A program made the position numbers and the translations under genes. The notes under the pieces are model-generated. The model saw nothing but the letters and a program-made list of their open reading frames with translations, had not been told where the DNA came from and did not search any database. From Euptelea pleiosperma (Eukaryota > Streptophyta > Magnoliopsida > Ranunculales > Eupteleaceae), in contig CM068543.1 in the NCBI GenBank assembly GCA_035048495.1, positions 24,665,751-24,729,750 of the forward strand: a DNA stretch of 64,000 bases, given 5' to 3'. Below, one piece after another: positions 33,734 through 44,205 of the stretch. Position 1 is the stretch's first letter. Every line of letters begins with the position of its first letter.

Positions 33734-34450
33734 GTTCCTTCTGCCTCGAAAAAACTTGACTCCGATGAGTTCAAAGATTGACTATCTTTTGTGTTGACTC
33801 CATGTATCTTTGCTTCATTAAAGGTTAAGATATCTTTCACTCTTGATTTTCAATCCTTCTGACGAAATCTTCTTGCGAAATACTTTCCTATCAGATGAGT
33901 TAGCTTAGTGGTTTCTTCTATCTTTGCTAAAGTTTATGCGATGAAGCAAACAACTGATTCCTGACTTCCTATCCTTTGTTTCCTTTCTGGGTTGCAAAGT
34001 AACTATTCTACCATTATAGTCGAAGGAGTAGGTATTTTGTCAGCCATTGTGTGATACTACAAGATCGTACAACTATGATATTCCTAGAAGAATGCGCTAC
34101 ACTCGTGAAAATCACTTCACACTTGACTTTAATCTTTTACTTATCATCAACCCATCCAACTACATAATGATATGGATGTAGCTCTATTCGAATATATAAT
34201 TTGTCAATTGTCTCTTTTGCAACAATATTTCCTTGACTTCCTCCATCAATGACAACAATACAAGCCTTATCATAACATTTGACGATTGTCCTAAAAATAT
34301 TGTGTCACTTCCAATCTTCTTCTTTTTGCAATTGGATAGTAAAGATTCGATCTATCAACAATGATTCCCCAATGACTACTTCAAGGTTGATGGCTTCATT
34401 GTCTTTTGTCTCATCTTCCTCACTCTTTGGCAATTCAATATCTACCAGAT
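33734..34450 (-). pseudogene. Ty3/gypsy retropepsin-like domain and truncated pol end
   Basis: The minus strand encodes CIVVIDGGSQGNIVAKETIDKL (catalytic D in DGGS, 34231-34253) and PYHYVVGW, the protease of plant gypsy polyproteins, interrupted by stops near 34135 and 34305. About 400 bases on, the frame NSSESSFFEAEGTDTG resembles the very end of pol before the polypurine tract. Reverse transcriptase, RNase H and integrase, which should lie between, are absent. It continues the gag remnant at 42207-42900 across the Harbinger insertion. Confidence 0.65.
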
Positions 34451-34459
34451 TTAGGGTGT

Positions 34460-35200
34460 GTTTGGTACGCGTGCAATTGTTTGCTCACCCCTAATATTTT
34501 CTTGCGTTTGGTTCATACTTACTTTGCATACGCAAATTTCCAAATTACGCATTGTTTACAATTACCACTGTTTGGTTCACGTGCATACACAAATGGAAAA
34601 AATAACAAAAATTCAAAGTTAAATTTTACAAAATATGTTGGCCCCACATATTAAAAGGACAATAGGTCTGCGCAAAATATGTGGGCCCCACATATTAATA
34701 GGACAAAATATGTCCAATAGACATCCCAAACATGTGTGGGCCCCACATGTATAGATGTGAAGAAACCCAACCCTTTGGTTATCTCTTGAACATTGGAACC
34801 CATTTCAAGTTATCTATTTGGCCACCAAGATCATACAAGAAAAAACAAAGCAAAGGAAGAGCATCCATAACTAAAAAACAACTTAAAATCAAAATGAGTT
34901 GAGCATTGTAATAATATTTTTTATATGAACTAACAAGCAGGTTTTGTAGAAACAAGTCAAGGAACTATCAACGGCCATGCAAGTAAAATCAGTAACGTAG
35001 ACTCGCATGTGTTTATGTTGCCACAACGTATCGTGATACGCTGCCGCAACGTAGGCTCGCCTGTGTTTATGCACCAAATTCAAACAAGTAATCAAATGTC
35101 TATAATCATTAGATCGAAGCAAGTGATGGAAGAAATCTAATATAATAATCAAGATACATATTAGACTTGTAATGTTATACAAATGAAACTAGAGTTTTTC
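34460..35200. other. Left non-coding part of the Harbinger element
   Basis: This is AT-rich subterminal sequence. 34620-34750 repeats CCCCACATATTA(A/G)TAGGACAA and TGTGGGCCCCACAT. 34970-35070 repeats GTAGACTCGC(A/C)TGTGTTTATG (34995, 35050), a short direct duplication. No gene is seen. Confidence 0.45.
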
Positions 35201-38010
35201 CGCGTCGTTGATTACGGAAACCTTAATTTCAACACATTTGTAATATTATCCGATTATCCTGTAAAATTCAGAGATTCTATATAGGGATTCGTGTCGGATG
35301 TCGATCTACACTCGGGATTAGTCAGATCAGCGCAATAAGGAACATAAAATAACAGGAATTATCGATCTTAAATTAAAATAAACTTTATTTCATGAATTCA
35401 AATGTTCTTTACAAGTCAAACATGAAACAATTAATCTAGAAAGCAGTAAAACTAATTTAGAAAGAGAGAAAATAGAGATTAAAGCTAAGTAGAGAGAGAA
35501 AGCAGAAAAATCTAGAGAGAGAAGGTGAAGTCTAGAAAGAGAAAGGGTAAGAATGATGCCTAGAGAGAGAAATTAAGACCTAGAGAGAGAAAGAGTGGTT
35601 TTTAGAGAGAAAAGACTAAAGTTCTAGAAAGAGAAATTTAAAGAGAAGAAGAGAAGTTTAAGAGAGAGAAAGGATGAGAAGAGAGAGAAACTAGAGAGAA
35701 AGAGAACTCACCCTTGGGAACTTACCATGAAAGAGATTGGGATCGCCGGCAAAGGTAGGCCCGAGAATGGAGATTATGTTCGCCCATTGTCCAAGCGTGG
35801 AAGTAGAGCTGACAAGTGAAGAAACAGTTAGGCGAAGTGTTTGTTGGTGAAGATAACCTGTAACCGGTGTAACTGTAGTCATTGTGAAGCCGTGAAGCAA
35901 AGGCGATCGAAGAAGCCCGGCCTGTGTAGCATGGCAGCAAGGGGCGATAGTCCTTTTGGGACCGCCTGCTAGAAAGAATGATGAGAGGAAAGTTCTGGAG
36001 TGGGAGAGTTGGAGACGTTGGATAGAGATGGGGTGGCTGTGGAGTTCTTCTTCTCTAGCCGGTGGTTGTGGACGGCCAAGAGAGGACGGCTTGGACGGAC
36101 TGGAGTTGCAAGTTGCAACTCCAGCAACCGTTGGAGAGGGGTGCAGGTCGTTGCACGGCCAGCAAGGAGAGAAGTCATCAGCTGGTTGTCGTTGCCATAA
36201 CAGCCCATCAAAGGTTGCTGGACTAGATCCATTTTTTAGAGGAAGAGAGGGTCGGTTGCAGCAGGTTCACCAGTGGAGTGCGACGTGCACAGGTGGTGGC
36301 GGTTTGAGGAGGTGAGAAGAGAAGAGGAGGGCAGCGTTAATGGTTGCTGGAGGTGGTGGAGTGATATGGTGGTGGAGACGACTCAGGCAGACAGAGGAGG
36401 GCGAAGCGCCTGCTTTATGGTGGAGCTTGTGGGCGTTGTTGGAGTTGCAGCCTGCAACTCCGGTCGAAGAGATGGAGAAGATGACAAAGAAGAAGAAAGG
36501 ACAGAAGAATAAGAGGAGAAGAAGGTGGGAGACGGCTTGAGAAAGGAGCAGGTGATGGCAGCAATCCAGCGACTCCTCTTCAAGAAGAAGAAGAAGAAGT
36601 TCGTCGGAGGGGGAGATGAACCAGTCCGGCCAGCAAGGTGGCTGCTTGCCGGAGCTGCTAGTGAGGGGTGGTGAAGACAGGAGAAAGAAGAAAGAGGAAA
36701 GAAGAAGAAGAAAGCTCCAAACCAGTCCGCCGGAGAAGAGGGCAGCTGGCCGGAGAAGAAGAAGAGGAAAAAAGGGGGAAGAGGAAGAAGAAGAAAGGAG
36801 GAAAAAGGAAGAAGAAAGGAAGGGGGAGGGCCAACCAAGAAGAGAAGAGAAAGATCTCTTCAAATAGAGAAACCGTGGGTTTCTCTTTTGGAAACTCATG
36901 GTTTCTAAATAGTTTTTTTTTCTATTTTTTTTTCATTTATTTTGTTTTTAATTTCTTGGGTTAGCGTGGGGATGTGGGCCTAGGTGTAGCGGGCCAAAGG
37001 TCGTTCTCTACATGGAGGGTTGTGGACCTACTTTTATGAGAGGATGAGAGAGAAATGTGTTGGTTTTTAGAGAGAGAAAATGTGGGGTAGAGGAGAGAGA
37101 AATGGTATATGTGAGCCGTTGGATCAATCGAGGGTGAATGTGAGTGTTTGATCAAGGAGGGTAGGATGGGTCTAACGGCTATGGATGGTGTTAGGGTCAA
37201 GTTAGGATTAAGGGTATGCGATTGGTGATCGTGTGGTATAGAAGTGAGTAGTCAGATCAAGGGAAGAGAAATGTAGGGGAGAGGAATGTGATTGGGGATG
37301 ATCGCGTGGTATGATGGGGAAGCTAGGAGGATCTAATGGCGAGGTTTTGCAAGTGGAGAGATCGAATGATCGATTGATCGATTTGATGGCCAATTGATTG
37401 ATCAGATGGTTGAATTGAGGGCATGGATAGATGATGATTGGCTTAGTGAGGGATTAAATGGGTGACAAGGGAAAGATCGGGTGGTGAGAATGATAGGATG
37501 GTTGATCAGATGATCGACTGGTTGAAGTGGAGAGGAGAGAGAGTCGATTAGAGCTAGGAGAGAGAAAATTAGGATTTAGAGAGAGGATAGAGAATTAGGG
37601 GAGATGAGAGAGAAAATGTCAGAAATTGGAGAGAAAATCACTGGCAGAGGGTCTGGAACCCTGGTCTTCACTGTGTCGCTCCTCACGCTTCACCAGTAGA
37701 GCAGACCATCATTCCTTGTCGATTCATGCGGCTTTAAACGCTTTGTCTGTCTCTTGGTCATTGGCTCTCCCGTTCTCTTCGTTCTTTGGGCTGCTCTTCG
37801 GTCCTCTTTTTAGCCCGTATTTGGTCCATATCTTCTAGTCATAGCCTGTGGGCTCTTTAAACTTTGATAATGGGCTTTCATGATCGATCTGGGCCCGCAA
37901 GTCTCAAGAATCATCCAATCAAGGTTTCTTGGGACAGAAAAAGCCCGTAATGAAACTTAATCAGAACGACTTTATATCTATACTTCCGAAAATGTGTTTA
38001 ATGCATGCAA
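35200..38010. repeat. Purine-rich block inside the Harbinger element
   Basis: 35440-35720 is made of imperfect TAGAGAGAGAAA units, and 36470-36860 is almost pure GA on the plus strand. Between them 35960-36450 is GC-rich with two near-perfect short inverted repeats, GGAGTTGCAAGTTGCAACTCC (36104-36124 region) and GGAGTTGCAGCCTGCAACTCC (36437-36460 region). Long open frames on both strands are low-complexity and not believable as proteins. It may be another nested element or captured DNA; nothing in it is recognised. Confidence 0.4.
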
Positions 38011-38205
38011 ATATACCATTTCGTCCAGAAAAGTGTGTTCTACGCAATGAAATAGACTCTTACGTAAAAAAGTAGATAATTATAGCAGTTTTACGTAAGA
38101 GAGTGTGATAACGCTTAGAAGATAACAGTGAAAAATACACATTCTTAAGCGAATATCAACAAAGTAAAGGACTAACGCGTATACCTTGAAGATATGTTCT
38201 AACGT

Positions 38206-39170
38206 CTATTGACGTGCACATTTCATCAACCAAGCCTTCTTTAGTTCTTCAGGGATAGCAAAAAACATGTTGGCCTTCGATGAATTTTTTGAAATATAGT
38301 CGCACGCCTCAACCACAATATTATTGTCAAGACCTTGAATCTTAGCAATTTCTTGTAAAAAATGATTGGCATTTAAACCCTTGTTTTGCTCTAACACAGA
38401 CATAGCCAACATCTTCATACTTTCTACAATGGTATGAAGTGATTGTTCGATGACATCTCCATGGTCCGCTCGACACCTCTTTCTCCTTGTGGGTGCATTT
38501 TGTTGGGCAGTAGACGAGGTTGAAGTCTGTTGCAGATGAGGTACATTATGTTGAACATTCTCCTCACCAAAGTCCTCAAGACCTTGTTCCATAGTAACTC
38601 CTCCTTCGCCTTTGTGCATCATATATTCAGCCTCAGCCTCATCCATATCCATATCGGCCTCAACATTCATTGTGGCCCAACTCTCGGTGGCTCTATCTTT
38701 CCCACAAATGAAAGAAAGATCATCGAAATTCTCAGTTGATTTGAAACGATGTTGAGCAGCTCTAGGATGGTTCTGTAATTAAATAATATTGTGAGTATCT
38801 AAAGGATATTATATATTCTCAAATAGAACATATTTATTCTTAGTACCTAAATGTAATCACTCCACGCTTGATCTTCCGCAGTCACCATTTTTGTGACATC
38901 GTTCCACCCAAATCCACTTTGGGAAAGCATGTCTTTTATAGTATAAAAATGGCATTTTAATGTCCTCATTTGACTTCGTACTTGGGCTGATTTGACAATC
39001 TCGTCCAAATCTCGAACCAAGGTAGATATAACTGCTTGGGTTGCTATTGATTTTCAAATATTATCAGCTCTATTCCCTTGGATAAGCTGATCCTTTAAGG
39101 TCTGTATTAGGATTCTGTCCATTTTAGGTTTCCACCGTAACTAGGGAACTCGCTTTGAGGTAGCACCATC
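38206..39170 (-). pseudogene. Harbinger ORF1: Myb/SANT-like DNA-binding protein, broken
   Basis: Two exons can be read on the minus strand. The upstream exon (about 39170-38847) encodes the helix-rich Myb/SANT-like domain with KMDRILIQTLKDQL, MLSQSGFGWNDVTKMVTAED and WSDYI. The downstream exon (38772-38206) encodes NHPRAAQHRFK and an acidic, low-complexity C-terminus with a KRCRAD basic patch. The partner protein of Harbinger transposases binds the element ends and helps nuclear import. The first exon carries at least three in-frame stops (near 39148, 39058 and at the exon end near 38847-38849), so no working ORF1 is encoded. An intact open frame of 154 codons remains in exon 2. Confidence 0.75.
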
Positions 39171-39403
39171 ATTCGCATTTCTTTGACTTTGTTCAGCATC
39201 AATTCCTATGAGAAAATGGATCAATAATAATCCAATATAAAGTAGTATAATTATTTAAGACAATTGGATAGTTCAAAACAAAGATCATCCATTTTCAAAT
39301 ATTCCAATACAACTATAGAATTAACAAGTTGAGGCTTTTAATCCTATTACAACCACAAGACGTTCAAATATTACAAACATAACATCAACTAACAAAGAAA
39401 TTA

Positions 39404-40172
39404 CTATGGGTGATGACCATTGTATTCAGCCCACATAATTGTTGCTAGATTTTCTCTTTTAGCATTCCAAGCAGGGGTGGTTTTCATCATCGAAGATTCT
39501 TCTTCAATCGGCCGATCTTCGTGCTCCTCTTCTTCGAGTTCTTCCTCATCATCGCACAAATCAATTGGATCTACCTCCATGATATAGTTATGGATTGCAC
39601 AACATAAAACCAACAATGCTTGCATTTCTATTCCAAAAAATGGAACAGACCTAAGATATGCAAATCGCTTTTTCAGCAACCCAAAACACCATTCAACAAC
39701 ATTTTGCAATGATAAATGACGATAATTATAGAGTTCCTTCTTATTCGTAGGGTTACGTCCGCGATGCTCGTTTAGATGATAACACACACTACGATATGGA
39801 GTTATAAATCTAGGAATATGTGGAAAACCTGTATTAGCTAGATAGTACTTATCTAGATACAAAAACAAAAGAAGTAATGTGAATTAGCGACCATTCTTGT
39901 ATATATAAATCAATACACATATAATCATTCATAATGTAGTATACTGGCAGGTACGTGAATCTATCTCGCCTTGCTCCAACTGTAAATCTTAAAACCTTAA
40001 TATCGTGTGTGGAACCCTCCCATCCAACAAGTATATGCGTGAACCTCATATCAAAAGTACACGTGGCAAAAACATTTTGTCTAATTTCATGCTTTCGGTT
40101 ACGATATCTTGGTTGATCTTCTAAAGACATTGTTGTACGGATGTACGTACTATCAATGGCCCCAACACAATC
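39404..40172 (-). CDS. PIF/Harbinger transposase (DDE_Tnp_4), N-terminus missing or decayed
   Basis: Two exons are visible. The first (40172 to about 39945) starts DCVGAIDSTYI with the first catalytic D, runs through PRYRNRKHEIRQNVFATC and reaches GWEGSTHDIKVL with the second D. An intron of about 90 bases follows. The second exon (39852-39404) has KYYLANTGFPHIPRFITPYR, then NVVEWCFGLLKKRFAYLR with the catalytic E, and ends in an acidic tail. All three DDE residues are present and no internal stop is seen, unlike ORF1. The enzyme would cut and join the element ends at TTA/TAA sites. The upstream helix-turn-helix exon should lie beyond 40250 but only a degenerate region with a repeated AGCTTAATAACATCTTAGA (40323, 40356) is found. 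Confidence 0.82.
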
Positions 40173-40779
40173 CTAACATTATTTGATAATGTGTAAGAAA
40201 ATTAAAAATTATTGTTAAATAATGACCCAAATATTGTTACATCGTTATAGTGTATTACCTCAAAGTAGTGATACCAACTTCTAGAGTAGTTGCTCATGTA
40301 CGGTGAACAATTGAGCCCCGACAGCTTAATAACATCTTAGAAATATGACTGGAGAAGCTTAATAACATCTTAGAGTAGTTGCACATGTTCTACTAAAACA
40401 AAGTATGACTGGGGAAGGTTCTAAAGTAAGGCACGACATGTTAGAAATAAGGTCGAAAAGCAACCCCAACTTTCAGACCTCTAGCTATTGTTACTATGTA
40501 AATAAAAGTAAGAATTAGTATGCATAGAGATGGAAAATGCAGTAACTCTAATCCTTACACAAGACTTGAAAAAAACCTAAAGGTATCAACCAAATACATG
40601 CCTCTCATCATCATCTATGTTACCTTCATACCAATAAGTGTATTGAGTATGATAAGGGACCAACTACAGAAATCCCTGAAATTTTGTCAAAAGATCGATG
40701 AACTGAAATGGAGGATTTGTATCAAGAATCATATCAAGTACGGGAGGGATCGAGTACCATACTCATGAAGTATGGTACT

Positions 40780-40965
40780 CGATTGGGGTGTCATTGATCA
40801 ACAGTGCCTTGTCCGAACTATTTGGGGTCAGCAATATGAATCATGATCTGCCATTAAGTCCTATCTATATCTTCTGTTAAAGCATGGGTCATCAATTTTT
40901 TTCTTACTACCTTAGTCCACATCCTTTTCAGCCTTCCTTTCACCGTGTTTAACATCAGTTGTGGA
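40780..40965 (-). pseudogene. RTE-type LINE 3' end
   Basis: The minus strand encodes RLKRMWTKVVRKKLMTHALT, then TEDIDRT*WQIMIHIADPK, close to the C-terminus of plant RTE reverse transcriptases, followed by GACCCCAAATAGTTCGGACAAGGC, the typical non-coding end of these LINEs. Only the last 55 codons or so remain. It sits inside the Harbinger element upstream of the transposase. Confidence 0.7.
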
Positions 40966-40969
40966 CTGT

Positions 40970-42203
40970 GGAGGATTCATTTGAATAAATGTCTGGGTCG
41001 ATGTTCACCTGGAACAACTTTGGACCAATCCGCCAGTTGAGCCGGCCAGTCCGGTCTGGTTTCCAAAACTTTGTAAAAGACTCAACATTGAAACTTTTCT
41101 CTCAGTAATATTCTGAAAGCATTCACTAATTGGGATGGAGTTTAAGTTGAGCTTTGATGTGCTACCCTTGAGTACCAAACTAATCTGAGCAAATTTTACT
41201 CCCTTTTTCCCTTTACACTAACATGCATGTCAGAAGGGTTAAACACCGAACCTCGGGGTCTCAGAACAGCAATGCTTTCTCATACTCTCCATCTTTTGAG
41301 GTATTTTGATTTCTACAATTTATTTCTTTCACAAGAAACGCTCATGTACAAAACATTTCCACTAATCTCAATCTAAGTGACCACCACTTGCTTCATTGGT
41401 GGATGCCACAACTAATTGGTGTGCGATGACGCTCCTTGCATCTAAGAACCTTGCACGCCATGAAGATATGATGGTCGCCAAGTTTACATACATTGACAAT
41501 TCAGTGCAAGTATTCCATATGGATCATTTATCTTCTCTTTAATTATGAAAATAGTTTCCGTTAATCTCCTAATTATGACAATTCAGTGCAAGAATTCCAT
41601 ATGGATTTGTACTCTCACAAAGTATCGGGGCTACAAAGTACGTTTAGATGATCTTCAACTGTTTATTTAGCCTCAAATTCAGAAAATAGAAGTGTTTATA
41701 TGTTTTAACACTTAGATTGATACACGAAGATCTCAAATTCAGAAAATAACCTCAAATCCATTTTCTATAAAACTTTCAAATTTCAAAATCGATTTGAAGA
41801 ACAAAAATACAGAAGGAGATGGAGGAGAAGGATAAATACCAAAACTAGTGCCGGAGACGGAGACGAAGATGAAGACGGCGTCGTGCTGCTGTGGCAATGG
41901 CGGGGCGAGCTCAAATGGTTAAAGTAGCTCAATAGGTTTGGGTTGGAATGAAATGAAGGAGAGAGTAATGTCGTATTGTGATTTTTTTTAGGTTTTCTAA
42001 TGTGTTAAACATTTGCACAGCATTGGTGTGTAATCAATTGCCCAGGGGGGTAGATGAACATCAATTTGCTAAAAAGGGTGTGGGATTCATTGCACGGGTG
42101 CAAATGGAAATCGCCAATTGCATGCGTACCAAACACCCTAGGGAATTGATTGCACAGGCAAATCTATCTGCAAACCCGATTTGCAAGTGTATCAAACGCA
42201 CCC
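40970..42203. other. Right non-coding part of the Harbinger element
   Basis: No gene is seen. TCAAATTCAGAAAATA occurs twice (41674, 41731) and CAATTCAGTGCAAG twice (41498, 41579), so the stretch contains short direct duplications. The last 220 bases hold the subterminal GATTTGCAAGTG-type repeats. Confidence 0.45.
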
Positions 42204-42206
42204 TTA

Positions 42207-42900
42207 TTGATTTGCTTGGACAATGTACAACAGTGTGATCAATTTCACCACATTTATAACACATAGAAGAATTACTTAGAACAATAGCCTTTCCTTTATT
42301 ATTGGCTAAATTTCAAAACTAAAGCAAACTGCGAGAACTTGCAACTGACTTTTCGCTAGGATTTCTTACAAAGGACTAGAGAATTAAATTTTTTTTATCA
42401 TAATAACCATTTTCTTTTAGTTTTCTTCAATTTGCAAGGCAATTTGATGAGATTCCTCTACAATCCAGACATGTACAACAGACATATCATCTTGGATCTT
42501 CTACTTAAGACCCGATAGGTGATGAGAGGCTAGTACTTCATCTACTTCAACAATTTTCGTTTGAGTGCTAGCCAAATCATAGAACTTATTCGTATACTTA
42601 TCAACAAATTCATTCTCACTTTGTTGAAGTCTTTGAAATTGTACGCAATCTCAAGATATATTCAATTAGCACATACTTGAACTTCTGTTGATTCTTCATT
42701 TCTGTCCATGTGTCAATTGCACAACGACCTGACCGAATATTTTGTTCTTGCAATCTGTTCCACCAAATGAGAGTCGAGTCCCTCAACTTGGCATAGTAGA
42801 CTGTACTTTTATTCTTTTAGATAATCGATACCATCCAAAGAAACTATCAAGACTCGATATCGAATCCAAGAACAAATATGGATCCATCCTCCCATAAAAT
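42207..42900 (-). pseudogene. Ty3/gypsy gag with zinc knuckle
   Basis: The minus strand shows a gag pattern, STLIWWNRLQEQNIRSGRC then TWTEMKNQQKFKYVL, then (another frame) QSENEFVDKYTNKFYDLAS, and a CCHC zinc knuckle CYKCGEIDHTVVHC near 42220-42262. Gag forms the element particle and binds its RNA. Frame changes and stops break it. The frame runs up to the Harbinger right end at 42204 and its sequel lies at 34450, across the insertion. Confidence 0.7.
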
Positions 42901-43759
42901 TCTTCTACATCAAGCTTAACTCATCGATTGGCTTCATCATTTTGGTTACGATTGACTAGTTCGATTGTTGTAGTAGATTCGTGGATCTTCGGGAAATTCT
43001 CTCCTTGAAACACGCATGTGCATATGATTACCATAAACTGGTGGACCATGACGTGGTGCAATAGGAACACAATCAATTTGAATTGAAACATGTATACCTT
43101 AATCAACATTTTGATGGTAGATATGATCATGCACTTCTCTTCTTTGTTAATCCTTTTGATTACTTTCAAGATTGAAATCATGATGCATATTCGTGGAGCT
43201 GAATGGATCTTGATTTGTGAATTTTAAGCCTAAGAATCTTTCAAACATGATTCTAATGTTGGCCATCTCAGTGTAAAAACTCTGAAAGCCTAAAGTATTT
43301 GATACAAGTTAGCCAAGGATTTTTTTTCTTATATGTTCATTGGTCTAAACTTCAACTTGTGCGTGAAGATCAACAATGTCATTATTTTTGCACTCATTGT
43401 GTATGTAGAACCACTTCGTAAGTGCATAAAAAAACTCTATTGCTTGCAGGAGCATCATGCGATAGTGGTCCTGAGCTACACAAAATCGATGAAGAGGAAC
43501 TAAGTCAGTGAACCCCCACAAGAGTAGCTTAAGATGTGTTCTATTTTAATTAGATTTTTTTTCATAGAAAGTTTGCTTATTTTTTAGAAGTAGAATTTTA
43601 GGACAATTAGGATTTGAGAATTCTATAAAATATATGTAATGGGAGAACCCTAGGTACAAATTGTTTTTAGATGAATGAATTATTTTTCTTTTGAGAAGCT
43701 TGACTCTTTCTTTAATGGTGGTGATGACTCAATCATTCTTGAGGCAGTGTCCACCTATT
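42901..43759. other. Leader or decayed 5' region of the gypsy element
   Basis: Lying between gag and the right LTR candidate, this holds an open frame at 42921-43181 (minus) that may be the gag N-terminus, and otherwise AT-rich sequence. No primer binding site was recognised. Confidence 0.4.
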
Positions 43760-44097
43760 CTTGGTGGTGTTGATTCCATACGAATATCGATGATATCAAT
43801 TGACTTGGAATTGGCACAATGATTTGGCGCTAATGAGCTAGGGCAAAAGAAAAATAGAATCCATCGATTTAGAAATGGAATCCACTGTTCAAACAATAGG
43901 TCTTTACCTAAAATCTCAATTACTATTCAATCTCTTTCAATCCCCTCCCCTAAAAATCTACGTACATCATCGTATCTATAAAATAAATCCTACTCAAAAT
44001 TTTAAATAAACATGTAAATCTCCTACTTTAACTCTACAAAATAATCAATCCTACTTTAACTAAAACAAAAACACTAAAGTTGGATAATGACATCTTG
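43760..44097 (-). repeat. Candidate LTR (right) of the gypsy element
   Basis: It is the partner of 33400-33733, with the same order of shared phrases, for example GGAATCCACTGTTCAAACAATA, TAAATAAACATGTAAATCTCC and AAAACAAAAACACTAAAGTTG. By eye the two are clearly diverged, so the insertion is old. With the Harbinger removed the element would be roughly 2.9 kb. Confidence 0.5.
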
Positions 44098-44205
44098 AAC
44101 GAGCTCTCATTGAAACTACGGAGTATTTATAAACATTGTCTTCTATTGGCTTTGGTGTAGAGTTTGAGCAAAACTTAAAACTTTTTAGTTGCCATCAGCA
44201 ACTTA

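Larger units (their letters stand above)
34454..42203 (-). mobile_element. PIF/Harbinger DNA transposon, 7.75 kb, TTA target duplication
   Basis: The ends are imperfect terminal inverted repeats: GGGTGTGTTTGGTACGCGTGCAA on the left, and on the right the complement GGGTGCGTTTGATACACTTGCAA. TTA lies directly outside both ends (34451-34453 and 42204-42206), the target duplication of this superfamily. Inside are the two genes expected: a DDE transposase (39404-40172) and a Myb/SANT-like ORF1 (38206-39170), both on the minus strand. The element is larger than usual because it has taken up a purine-rich block and an RTE LINE fragment. It interrupts a gypsy element. Confidence 0.88.

Noticed and set aside
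36267..36899. A 210-codon minus-strand open frame and its overlapping plus-strand frames
   Set aside because: They are runs of serine, leucine, phenylalanine or lysine, arginine and glutamate produced by the purine-rich tract read in several frames. There is no domain, codon structure or splice context to support a protein.
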